This document shows positions 7,983-15,480 of a stretch of 64,000 nt of DNA, in pieces (position 1 is the first letter of the stretch; each line of letters starts with the position of its first letter). A program made the position numbers and the translations under genes. The stretch covers positions 1 through 64,000 of the forward strand of contig VSNM01000005.1 of the NCBI GenBank assembly GCA_009774245.1, read 5' to 3'. The stretch comes from Lachnospiraceae bacterium. Its GTDB lineage: Bacteria > Bacillota > Clostridia > Lachnospirales > Lachnospiraceae. The notes beneath the pieces were generated by a model, which was not told the DNA's origin, did not search any database, and was given only the letters and a program-made list of their open reading frames with translations.

Positions 7983-9326
7983 ATGCAGGAGAATGAATTG
8001 AGAAGGGTTCTGGGGACAGAGCTAAGTCCAAGCAGTGTCATAGATGCGAAAATAGAGGAGGCTTATCGGAGCATCAGAAATGGAGAAGTCAGGCGGACAG
8101 GCAGAAAAAGTCAGGCGGCACGTCGGATTCTGATGGGAATCGGCAGTGTGGCGGCAGTGTTTGCGCTGATGGTTACATTCTGTGTCATGAATCCGGTGCT
8201 GGCAAGCGGGATACCGGTATTGGGAGGGATATTTGAAAAGCTTTCAGATTGGTTTCCGTTCGGGCAGCTTCCTGAGGAGGGAACAGTGGAATTGTATCAG
8301 GAACAAACAGATCAGGGCAATGCGGGAGACGGAGTAAACGGGACGCAGAGCGCACAGGACATGTCAGCATATCAGCAGACATCGGGGGATATCACGATCA
8401 CGCTGACGGAGGTGTATGCCACAAACCAGGCCGCATATATCGGTGTGCGTGTCAGCAGTGCGCAGGGATTTTCTGATAGGGCAGTCTATACGGCTGACAA
8501 AAGACAGAATCTGGGGGTGGAAACTGCGGAGTACTATTCTTTTCGTCAGGGTGTGATCAACAGGTGGCGCTATATCGAGGGAGAATTTATTGATGTACAT
8601 ACTTTTGAGGGAATTATGAGGATTCGATACTCTGAAATAGACTGGGATGACAGAAACTATCAACAGGCATTGGAGGAGGCGGGGCTCACGGCTGACGATA
8701 TTGCAACTGCCGATATGGCGCAATATATGGAGGCGTATGAGATACCGAAAACCTTTGACATGAGGCTGGATATATCCAATGTTGTCGGGGAACTGGCGGA
8801 GCCGCTGCCGGTAGAGGGCGCAAAATCAGGAGAGGAACAGGAGCGCATGACCGACGAGGAGTGGGAGGCATACATGAAGAGCCTGCCGCGGGAGTGGTAT
8901 GAATATCCCAGTAAATATAAGAACTGGTGGCAGGAGGGAGACTGGTCTTTTGAACTGACACTGACACAGAAGGACAATGTATCACGCGTGATCGAGGTTA
9001 ACCAGATAAACGAGGCGGGTATCGGTGTCAGGAGCATCGAACTGTCCTCTGTGGAAATGACACTGGACATGATCGTGAGTGGACTTACCAGTGTGGTTGT
9101 CCTGGACGCGGACGGCGATAAAATTGATCGTGGCAGTTCCAATGAGTGGGAACTTGCGGTCGCAGGTCATGATATTTCCAAGGTGTATATCTATATTTGT
9201 GACTTTTATGAATATAGGAACGAGATCAGGCGCTATGACATTCCGGGGAACGATCTGGGCAGGAGTTTTCAGGAAGTGCTCGAAGAGCGGGCGTTGTTCA
9301 AGACGGTGGTCGAGACGGGGGAGTGA
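7983..9326 (+). CDS. Anti-sigma factor, DUF4179 domain membrane protein
   Basis: The 447-residue protein has a short cytoplasmic N-terminus of ~45 residues, one membrane segment at ~45-65 (ILMGIGSVAAVFALMVTFCV), and then NPVLASGIPVLGGIFEKL, the hallmark of DUF4179 proteins. The rest is a large extracytoplasmic domain with no recognised enzyme motif. Such proteins hold an ECF sigma factor at the membrane until a signal arrives. ATG 7983 is preceded by GGAGG; an earlier in-frame start at 7962 lies before that site. Pairing with the upstream sigma gene supports the call; the three hairpins between them may lower its level relative to the sigma factor. Confidence 0.8.
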   Translation: MQENELRRVLGTELSPSSVIDAKIEEAYRSIRNGEVRRTGRKSQAARRILMGIGSVAAVFALMVTFCVMNPVLASGIPVLGGIFEKLSDWFPFGQLPEEGTVELYQEQTDQGNAGDGVNGTQSAQDMSAYQQTSGDITITLTEVYATNQAAYIGVRVSSAQGFSDRAVYTADKRQNLGVETAEYYSFRQGVINRWRYIEGEFIDVHTFEGIMRIRYSEIDWDDRNYQQALEEAGLTADDIATADMAQYMEAYEIPKTFDMRLDISNVVGELAEPLPVEGAKSGEEQERMTDEEWEAYMKSLPREWYEYPSKYKNWWQEGDWSFELTLTQKDNVSRVIEVNQINEAGIGVRSIELSSVEMTLDMIVSGLTSVVVLDADGDKIDRGSSNEWELAVAGHDISKVYIYICDFYEYRNEIRRYDIPGNDLGRSFQEVLEERALFKTVVETGE

Positions 9327-9392
9327 GTAAGAAGAAAATTGTTGATCTTTGTTTTTCAGGTTGTGAATATCGGCTATACTATGATATACTGT

Positions 9393-9551
9393 TTATACTG
9401 GCGGTCGAAAAGACTGACCGCTCAGTATAATGTGATGCACACAAGCCACAATCTGAAAAATCTTATATGACAATTTTTCAGATAGGAAATATGCCACTTC
9501 GTGGCTGCGGCTAGCGCAATACTCACGGCAGATTTCATCTGTCGTGAGTAT
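9393..9551. repeat. Hairpin-repeat element, copy B (inverted relative to A and C)
   Basis: Read on the minus strand, this copy has a leading stem (9551-9537 with 9533-9519, 15 bases, one G-T), the palindrome GCCACGAAGTGGC (9505-9493), an inserted 11-bp hairpin (9483-9473 with 9461-9451), GTGGCTTGTGTGCATCAC, and a trailing stem (9430-9416 with 9406-9393). Apart from the inserted hairpin, about 80 bases match the plus strand of copy C almost exactly. It fills the gap between the anti-sigma gene and the AAA-ATPase gene. Confidence 0.75.
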
Positions 9552-9615
9552 AATATAAAAGTATTCAAAATATGTAGCTGATGAAGGTCATAAAAAGGAA
9601 AGTGGGGAGTATTGT

Positions 9616-11202
9616 ATGAGATATTTTAATACGGAAGGGTTGTGTAAACCTGATGAGCATTATATGGTGCGGCTTGACGACAGGCTTGCCTGCATTAAAA
9701 ATACACTGGTTGACCGTAAAAAATATTTTGTCATCAACAGGGGCAGGCAGTACGGGAAGACGACAACACTTGCCGCACTGGAGGAATACTTAAAAGATGA
9801 TTATATAGTGCTGTCGCTTGACTTTCAGCAGATGGGTACGGAAGATTTTGCGGACGCTGCGACATTTGCGCATGCGTTTGCAGGTATATTGATAGAGACG
9901 CTTGAAATCAATGGGCTGGATGACAGGGAAGAACTGATGGAGCCGCTGACGGAGATTATGGAAAGAGACAATAACAGCCTGAAGGAGTTGTTTATGCGTC
10001 TGAGCAGAATGTGCAGAAACAGCGCACAGCCAATCGTACTGATGATCGATGAGGTTGACAGTGCGTCCAACAATCAGGTGTTTATTGAGTTTCTGGCACA
10101 GCTGAGAGGGTATTACTTAAAGCGGGACAAGATGCCGATTTTTCACTCGGTAGTCCTTGCGGGAGTATACAGCATCAAAAACCTGAAATTAAAACTGCGC
10201 CCCGAATCAGAACACCAGTACAATAGCCCGTGGAATATTGCGGCTGATTTTAAGATTGCGATGAACTTTTCGGCAGAACAGATTGCCATGATGCTGACCG
10301 AATATGAGACAGATCACCAGACGGGAATGGATATTCATGCAGTCTCAGAAGAAATCTATGCGTATACGTCAGGTTATCCGGTATTGGTATCAACCATTTG
10401 TAAATATCTTGATGAGGACTTATTAGGGCATGACAGCTATGAAAATTCCCAGAAAGCATGGTCAGGCGCAGGCGTCGCGGAGGCTGTAAAAAATATATTA
10501 AAGGTGAGCACGCCTCTTTTCGAGAGTATGGTAAAGCAGCTCGACCAGTATAGTGATCTGCGGACTATGCTGGAAAATATCATCTATCAGGGTATTAGAA
10601 TCCCATTCAGCCCGGACGAGAAGGCAGTCAGCATGGGCCTGATGTTTGGTTTCCTGACTGAGAAAAACGGACAGGTGGCAATTGCCAACCGCATTTTTGA
10701 GATGTATTTACTAAACCTTTTCATGACCGAGGAAGCCGGCAAGAGCGAGGTTTATGCCCAGGGTGGCAGCGACAGAATCGGCTTTATCAGGGATGGCAGG
10801 CTTGACATGTATCTGGTTTTGAAAAAATTTGTTGAATACTTCCATGAAATCTGCTGTGAAAAGGATGAAAAATTTATCGAGAAGATCGGGCGCAAATTTT
10901 TCCTATTGTACTTAAAACCGATTATTAACGGCACAGGCAATTATTATATAGAGGCGCAGACAAGGGATGAACGGCGTACCGACCTGATTGTAGACTATCT
11001 CGGCGAGCAGTTTATCGTGGAGCTGAAGATCTGGCACGGCAATGAGTACAACACAAGAGGGGAAAAACAGCTCACGGAGTACCTCGAATATTTCCACAAG
11101 GACAAGGGCTATCTGCTCAGTTTTAACTTTAACCAGAAAAAGGAAATCGGTGTAAAGGAGATTCAGATCGGCGGCAAAACGATTGTGGAGGCAGTCGTGT
11201 AG
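9616..11202 (+). CDS. AAA-ATPase-like protein with C-terminal PD-(D/E)XK nuclease-fold domain
   Basis: The 528-residue protein has an N-terminal P-loop domain: Walker A GRQYGKTTT near residue 43 and Walker B IVLMIDEVD near residue 140. The last ~130 residues look like a PD-(D/E)XK fold: RRTDLIVDYLGEQFIVELKI gives the D...ExK signature near residues 455-475. This matches the AAA-ATPase_like/PDDEXK_9 architecture common, often in many copies, in gut Firmicutes and Bacteroidetes, whose role is unresolved. ATG 9616 follows GGAAAGTGGGGAG. A SUKH-type gene follows 46 bases later, and both sit between inverted repeat copies B and C, which suggests a transferable cassette. Confidence 0.8.
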   Translation: MRYFNTEGLCKPDEHYMVRLDDRLACIKNTLVDRKKYFVINRGRQYGKTTTLAALEEYLKDDYIVLSLDFQQMGTEDFADAATFAHAFAGILIETLEINGLDDREELMEPLTEIMERDNNSLKELFMRLSRMCRNSAQPIVLMIDEVDSASNNQVFIEFLAQLRGYYLKRDKMPIFHSVVLAGVYSIKNLKLKLRPESEHQYNSPWNIAADFKIAMNFSAEQIAMMLTEYETDHQTGMDIHAVSEEIYAYTSGYPVLVSTICKYLDEDLLGHDSYENSQKAWSGAGVAEAVKNILKVSTPLFESMVKQLDQYSDLRTMLENIIYQGIRIPFSPDEKAVSMGLMFGFLTEKNGQVAIANRIFEMYLLNLFMTEEAGKSEVYAQGGSDRIGFIRDGRLDMYLVLKKFVEYFHEICCEKDEKFIEKIGRKFFLLYLKPIINGTGNYYIEAQTRDERRTDLIVDYLGEQFIVELKIWHGNEYNTRGEKQLTEYLEYFHKDKGYLLSFNFNQKKEIGVKEIQIGGKTIVEAVV

Positions 11203-11248
11203 GAGGGTAAGGAGCAGGGAAATGGGAGAAATTTGTGGAGGTATCGAA

Positions 11249-11863
11249 ATGACACAGGAAAATATTGTTGAAAACTGGAAGAATGCGAAGCCTGGGACTT
11301 TGAAATTGGACTGGCAGGAGGCGGAGGAAGCGATCGGCTTTAAGCTGCATGAAAATTTCAAGGATTTTTATTCAAGAATCCTTTCCGATGAAGGCGAGAG
11401 GGATTCATTGGATACGGTCAAAGTGTTTCAGATGGGGAAGTGGGTGGAGGCAGGACAGCCGTACGCTATCAGCGGAATTATGAAGTGGTCTAAGGAACTT
11501 GTCAAGGAACAGCAAAACGGCATGGAGGGCTGGCTCGACGAGGCAAACGGCGGGCGGGATTTTTGTGAGTTCAGCCTGCGTCTGCTCAGCGGGAGCGGCA
11601 GCAGGTATGTGTCCCAGTTTGTGAAGGAAGCGTTTTGCGGCGACTGGACAGGCGGCAATGATTTTGGGCACAGGGCGTATATCGGGGAGATGCTGTTAAA
11701 TACTGGGGAGATCTCGCTGATTTTCAACAACGATACCGGCAGGTTTGAGTGGGTGGATTTCGGCTATGGATATTTTGAGGTATACGAGGAAAATCCCTAT
11801 GGAATCATCGCAGATACGGCGCAGGAGCTTTTGGATAAGATTACAGTAGTGGAGTATGGTTGA
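11249..11863 (+). CDS. SMI1/KNR4 (SUKH) family protein
   Basis: The 204-residue protein begins with the SUKH pattern: WQEAEEAIGFKLHENFKDFY near residues 20-40 (E-x-x-h-G-h-x-h-P/H-x-x-h-x-x-h-Y), then aromatic-rich strands ending in a WVDFGYGYFEVYEENPYGII stretch. SUKH proteins are often immunity proteins against secreted or contact toxins, but many are of unknown use. Two starts are plausible: ATG 11249 with GGAGG seven bases upstream (chosen), and ATG 11222 with AAGGAG upstream. No toxin gene is seen beside it; the upstream partner is the AAA-ATPase/PDDEXK protein. Confidence 0.65.
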   Translation: MTQENIVENWKNAKPGTLKLDWQEAEEAIGFKLHENFKDFYSRILSDEGERDSLDTVKVFQMGKWVEAGQPYAISGIMKWSKELVKEQQNGMEGWLDEANGGRDFCEFSLRLLSGSGSRYVSQFVKEAFCGDWTGGNDFGHRAYIGEMLLNTGEISLIFNNDTGRFEWVDFGYGYFEVYEENPYGIIADTAQELLDKITVVEYG

Positions 11864-11897
11864 AAAATAGTTACAGTAATCTTGTTGAAAAGCGGGA

Positions 11898-11926
11898 TTG
11901 ACAAAATAGTATTTCGGCAGTAGAAT
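11898..11926 (+). promoter_or_regulatory. Sigma-A promoter upstream of marR-like gene
   Basis: TTGACA at 11898-11903 and TAGAAT at 11921-11926 are separated by 17 bases, giving 6/6 and 5/6 matches to the vegetative consensus. The transcript would have a leader of about 90 bases before the MarR start. An AATATATT palindrome just downstream (from about 11928) could be an operator. Confidence 0.65.
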
Positions 11927-12023
11927 TAAATATATTCGACAAACGAAGTATTTTGATGCACAGGGGTGCCAATGTGAAAAACCATATATCAAAGTTTTTC
12001 ACATAAGGGAATTTGATGATTGT

Positions 12024-12533
12024 ATGGATGGAATTATGGGGCTGGAAGAGTATGGTTTAACAGAAGGGCTTTCCCGGATGCTAATGGACTATATAGAGGA
12101 ATTGAGGGAATTGTTGTCCTCTGACCTGTGGGATAATATATTTCTGAATTGTTCAAAGAACGAAGTGTTTATTTTTTGGCTGCTCTATCAAAAGCATGCG
12201 GTGAATATGACCGAGATTGCGGATTATATCCATGTACCGTTAAATACGGCTACGGGAATCATCAGCCGCATGGAGAGAAACGGATTGGTTGTGCGAACAC
12301 GTTCCGAGGAGGATAAGCGAGTCGTAAACATTGGTTTTAGTGAAAAAGGAATGGAGCAGTTTGAGGCATTGGTCAGGGAGCTCGTCACATATGGCATGAA
12401 GGTCATGGGTTCCTTTACCAAGGAGGAGATGGCGCTTTTTTATAAGATGACCTCAAAGATTATGGAAATACTAAGACAGGAGAACAGGAGAGAAAACGCT
12501 CCTCCAAAAGTACGAAAGATTACAATTGAGTAA
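12024..12533 (+). CDS. MarR family transcriptional regulator
   Basis: The 169-residue protein has the winged helix-turn-helix of MarR regulators: VNMTEIADYIHVPLNTATGI (residues ~60-80) then SRMERNGLVVRTRSEEDKR, the typical recognition helix and wing with the D-x-R motif. Helices at both ends form the dimer interface. The start at ATG 12024 has only a weak ribosome site, and 12036 is an alternative. It stands 270 bases upstream of the ArsA operon in the same orientation and may regulate it. The ligand is unknown. Confidence 0.85.
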   Translation: MDGIMGLEEYGLTEGLSRMLMDYIEELRELLSSDLWDNIFLNCSKNEVFIFWLLYQKHAVNMTEIADYIHVPLNTATGIISRMERNGLVVRTRSEEDKRVVNIGFSEKGMEQFEALVRELVTYGMKVMGSFTKEEMALFYKMTSKIMEILRQENRRENAPPKVRKITIE

Positions 12534-12544
12534 CATGTTATCAG

Positions 12545-12563
12545 GCAGCCGTAAGGCTGCTTA
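12545..12563 (+). terminator. Short hairpin after the MarR gene
   Basis: GCAGCC (12545-12550) pairs with GGCTGC (12555-12560) around a GTAA tetraloop and is followed only by TTAT. It is stable but has a poor U-tract, so termination may be partial. Confidence 0.4.
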
Positions 12564-12588
12564 TAACAGGACAAATACTTCGAATGAG

Positions 12589-12652
12589 GAACTATTTTAA
12601 ACAAGAACTATTCTAAGAAAGAACTATTTTAAATGAGAATTATTCTGAATAG
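12589..12652 (+). repeat. Four 16-bp tandem repeats upstream of the ArsA operon
   Basis: Four units of exactly 16 bases start at 12589, 12605, 12621 and 12637. Each begins GAAYTATTYTRA and the last four bases vary. A partial fifth (GAATAAATAT) follows at 12653. The phase of 16 bases and the conserved first 12 positions suggest repeated protein binding or slippage. They lie between the MarR gene and hairpin-repeat copy C. Confidence 0.75.
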
Positions 12653-12663
12653 GAATAAATATC

Positions 12664-12757
12664 TTCGCGCCAGCCGCAGCCACGAAGTGGCTATATTTAT
12701 GTGGCTTGTGTGCATCACATTATACTGAGCGGTCAGTCTTTTCGACCGCCAGTATAA
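12664..12757. repeat. Hairpin-repeat element, copy C
   Basis: The element contains the palindrome GCCACGAAGTGGC (12679-12691), GTGGCTTGTGTGCATCAC (12701-12718) and a long stem pairing 12720-12734 with 12744-12757 with one mismatch. Its reverse complement is nearly identical to copy B at 9393-9515 minus the inserted hairpin there. It ends about 50 bases before the first ArsA gene; a TATAAT at 12753-12758 inside the stem may be used as a -10 box. Confidence 0.75.
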
Positions 12758-12805
12758 TTTAGCTGGGATGAAACTGTTATCAATCAATTCAGAATGGAGG
12801 TCAGC

Positions 12806-13984
12806 ATGAAGAGAATTTACATTTTTACCGGAAAAGGCGGTGTGGGGAAGAGCAGTGTAGCGGCGGCTCACGCCGTCAAAAGTGCGGGGGAAGGGAAGAA
12901 AACCCTGCTCGTGAGTACGGACATGGCGCATAATCTGGGTGACATCTTTGAGCAAAATCTGGGAAAGGCGGCAAAAACGATATTGCCCAATCTGGATGCC
13001 TATGAGATTGATCCGGAATATGTGATGGAAAATGATTTTTCCGCCGTTATGAGTTATCTGACCAGTCTGTTCCCAGAGGCGGAGGATGGGAGTATGCAGA
13101 ATATGGGAATGATCCCGGGGATGGAAGAGCTGTTTTCCCTGCTCAAAATTGCGGACATTTATCGCAAAGAGGATTACGAGAGAATTTTCGTAGATTGTGC
13201 GCCTACTGGGGAAACATTGTCGCTGTTAAAGTTTCCGGAGCTGCTTTCGTGGTATATGGAAAAATTTTTTCCGATCGGAAAGGTGGCAGTGCGGATGCTG
13301 GCGCCTGTTTCCAAAGCGGCGTTTCAGGTTGAGATGCCAAATAAAAACGCCATGAATGAGATTGAGAAAATGTTCTTGAAACTGGTGGAGCTGCAGGAGC
13401 TTCTCAAAGACAGGGCGGTCACCAGTGTCCGAATCGTGACAACACCGGAAAAGATGGTCGTGGAGGAGACAAAGCGCAATTATATGTATCTCAATCTCTA
13501 CAATTTCAATGTGGACGGAATCTACATCAACCGGATTCTTCCAGAGGATTTGGACAATGATTTCTTTGCGCAATGGATTTCCATTCAAAAGGAATATGTC
13601 ACCTGTATCAAAGAGAGCTTTGCTGCCCTTCCTGTTTATGAAATTCCATGGTATGACGAGGAACTCAGGGGAGAAAAAGCGATTCGGAGAATCGTGGAGG
13701 ATGTATTGACAGACAAGGATGTGTTTGCAGTGAAGAATATTACAGAGCGGGAATACTATGAACAGACAGAAGCGGGATATCAGCTGAACGTTTTTCTGCC
13801 TTATGCGGAGAAAGAGAATATCGATCTGTACCAGGCAGCGACAGATCTTGTGATCAGGGCAGGAAATTTCAAGCGCAGTATTCCGCTGCCGAACACACTT
13901 CGCAGTTATATGGTTGCAGGTGCAAAATTGGAGGAAGGAATATTGCAGATCCGGTTTGAGAAAGGAAGCGGTGAACATGAATAG
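12806..13984 (+). CDS. ArsA/GET3-type ATPase with C-terminal HSP20-like domain (first copy)
   Basis: The 392-residue protein has the deviant Walker A GKGGVGKSS (residues ~8-16), switch I-like STDMAHNLGD (~40-49) and switch II-like DCAPTGETLSLL (~132-143), where classic ArsA/GET3 has D-T-A-P-T-G-H-T. The last ~70 residues (NVFLPYAEKENIDL and AGAKLEEGILQIRF) match the small HSP20-like domain found at the end of some bacterial ArsA proteins. The arsenite cysteines of true ArsA and the GET3 CxxC are not seen. GGAGG precedes ATG 12806. The stop overlaps the next gene by eight bases. Function is unknown: a homodimeric or heterodimeric ATPase, possibly a targeting or chaperone factor rather than an arsenite pump, since no arsB is nearby. 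Confidence 0.85.
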   Translation: MKRIYIFTGKGGVGKSSVAAAHAVKSAGEGKKTLLVSTDMAHNLGDIFEQNLGKAAKTILPNLDAYEIDPEYVMENDFSAVMSYLTSLFPEAEDGSMQNMGMIPGMEELFSLLKIADIYRKEDYERIFVDCAPTGETLSLLKFPELLSWYMEKFFPIGKVAVRMLAPVSKAAFQVEMPNKNAMNEIEKMFLKLVELQELLKDRAVTSVRIVTTPEKMVVEETKRNYMYLNLYNFNVDGIYINRILPEDLDNDFFAQWISIQKEYVTCIKESFAALPVYEIPWYDEELRGEKAIRRIVEDVLTDKDVFAVKNITEREYYEQTEAGYQLNVFLPYAEKENIDLYQAATDLVIRAGNFKRSIPLPNTLRSYMVAGAKLEEGILQIRFEKGSGEHE

Positions 13985-14213
13985 GGAACTACTGAATCGG
14001 TTGAGAACAGCAGGGGAATATCAGAAAAAAACCATATATGCCCTGCTTCCGGAACCTGTTGGCAGGCATCTGGATGTGATCAAAAAGGAACTGAAAATAA
14101 TGGCTGTAGAGACTGCGGCGGATGTGCTGAGGGAATGCGGGAAACGTGATCACCGTGACACAGAGCAGGAGCCGGAAAGGGAATCAGAAGTGAAGAAAGT
14201 TGACATTGTATAA
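13977..14213 (+). CDS. Small hypothetical protein between the two ArsA ATPases
   Basis: The 78-residue protein starts inside the end of the first ArsA gene (overlap 13977-13984) and ends 15 bases before the second, so translation is likely coupled. Residues 1-50 look helical (LLNRLRTAGEYQKKTIYALL and so on) and residues 55-78 are a charged, probably disordered tail. GGAAGCGG lies upstream. The family is not recognised; its place suggests a partner or adaptor of the two ATPases. Confidence 0.6.
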   Translation: MNRELLNRLRTAGEYQKKTIYALLPEPVGRHLDVIKKELKIMAVETAADVLRECGKRDHRDTEQEPERESEVKKVDIV

Positions 14214-14228
14214 AACAGGAGGCGGACG

Positions 14229-15383
14229 ATGAGGATTATTATCTATACAGGAAAAGGCGGCGTGGGAAAGACCAGTATGGCGGCCGCGACCGCGTCAAAA
14301 ATAGCCAGGGACGGGAAAAAGGTGCTGGTGATGAGCACAGACCAGGCGCACAGCTTAGGGGATTCCTTTGACCGGAAAGTCGGGAAGGAGCCGGTGGAGA
14401 TCACAAAAAATCTGTATGCGGTGGAAATCGACACGGTGTATGAGAGCGAGAAGAGCTGGGGAAATTTAAAGGATTATGTCAGGCAGCTGCTCACTGCAAG
14501 GGGAGGGGGCGGAATTGAGGCGGAGGAGTTATTAGTCTTTCCGGGATTGGAAGAACTCTTTTCGATGTTTCAGATTCTGGATGTGTATGAAAGCGGCGTC
14601 TATGATACATTGATCGTGGATTGTGCGCCCACGGGAGAGACGTTGTCCCTGCTGAAATATCCCGAACGCTTATCCGGTTTTATCCGGAAAATTCTGCCAA
14701 TCGAGCGGACAGCGACCAGAACGGTTGGGAAAGTGATCGAAAAGACCATGAAAGTTCCCATGCCGAAGGACAATGTGTTTGACGACATCGAGACGCTGAT
14801 GGAGCGAATGAAAAGCCTGCAGAAGCTTCTGCTGGACCAGGAGGTTGTGAGTCTGCGCGTGGTCACGACGCCGGAGAAGATCGTGATCAGTGAGGCGAAG
14901 CGCAATTTTACCTGCCTGTACCTGTATCATTATAATGTAGATGCGGTGATCGTTAATCATATTTATCCCGCGAAGGCGATGGAGGGATATTTTAACAAAT
15001 GGACCAGGATTCAGGAGGAAGCGTTGCAGGAAATAGAGGAAAGCTTCAGTGAGGTGCCCCGTTTTTATGTGGAGCTGCAGCAGCGGGAACTTCGCACCCT
15101 GGAGATGCTTGAAGGCGTGGGGGAGGAGATTTTTAAGGAACAAAATCCCAATGAAGTGCTGTTTCAACAGAAAATTTACGAAGTCAATATCGAAGAGAAA
15201 AGTCTTAGGATCTATCTGCCGTTTGCGGACAAAGAGGAGCTGCGTCTGGAGCAGGAGAAGAATGAGCTGCTGGTGGGTGTGCGGAATGAAAACCGCAGAT
15301 TTCCGATTCCGCCGGAGTTTTCCGGAATGGAGGCTGCCGGGGCAAAATTCGAGGAAGGGTATCTGAAGATCAGGTTTGTGTGA
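14229..15383 (+). CDS. ArsA/GET3-type ATPase with C-terminal HSP20-like domain (second copy)
   Basis: The 384-residue paralogue of the first copy has GKGGVGKTS (residues ~8-16), STDQAHSLGDSF (~38-49) and DCAPTGETLSLL (~133-144). The same Glu replaces the usual His in switch II, so the change is shared and not a decay event. The C-terminus (LRIYLPFADKEELRL, GAKFEEGYLKIRF) again looks like an HSP20-like beta domain. AGGAGG precedes ATG 14229. In true arsenite pumps two such halves are fused; here they are separate genes and may form a heterodimer. Confidence 0.85.
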   Translation: MRIIIYTGKGGVGKTSMAAATASKIARDGKKVLVMSTDQAHSLGDSFDRKVGKEPVEITKNLYAVEIDTVYESEKSWGNLKDYVRQLLTARGGGGIEAEELLVFPGLEELFSMFQILDVYESGVYDTLIVDCAPTGETLSLLKYPERLSGFIRKILPIERTATRTVGKVIEKTMKVPMPKDNVFDDIETLMERMKSLQKLLLDQEVVSLRVVTTPEKIVISEAKRNFTCLYLYHYNVDAVIVNHIYPAKAMEGYFNKWTRIQEEALQEIEESFSEVPRFYVELQQRELRTLEMLEGVGEEIFKEQNPNEVLFQQKIYEVNIEEKSLRIYLPFADKEELRLEQEKNELLVGVRNENRRFPIPPEFSGMEAAGAKFEEGYLKIRFV

Positions 15384-15404
15384 TTAATAGTGAGCACATT
15401 CTCC

Positions 15405-15433
15405 TTGACACTGTTTTTTAATAATGCTAGTAT
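15405..15433 (+). promoter_or_regulatory. Sigma-A promoter of aspS
   Basis: TTGACA at 15405-15410 and TAGTAT at 15428-15433 are 17 bases apart, with a TGC extension just before the -10 box. The start codon of aspS is 48 bases downstream. No T-box leader is visible in this short space. Confidence 0.65.
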
Positions 15434-15480
15434 TAAAAACAACGATAAGGAACATATTTGAAATGTTAGGGAGGTTCATG

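Noticed and set aside
9393..9430. tRNA-like cloverleaf in the hairpin repeat
   Set aside because: The stems do not have the lengths, T-loop consensus or CCA-adjacent acceptor stem of a tRNA.
12589..12652. Tandem repeats as a CRISPR array
   Set aside because: The units are 16 bases and adjacent, with no spacers of separate origin and no cas genes nearby.
13226..13978. Minus-strand 250-residue frame opposite the first ArsA gene
   Set aside because: ArsA motifs are clear on the plus strand and the minus frame lacks a start signal.
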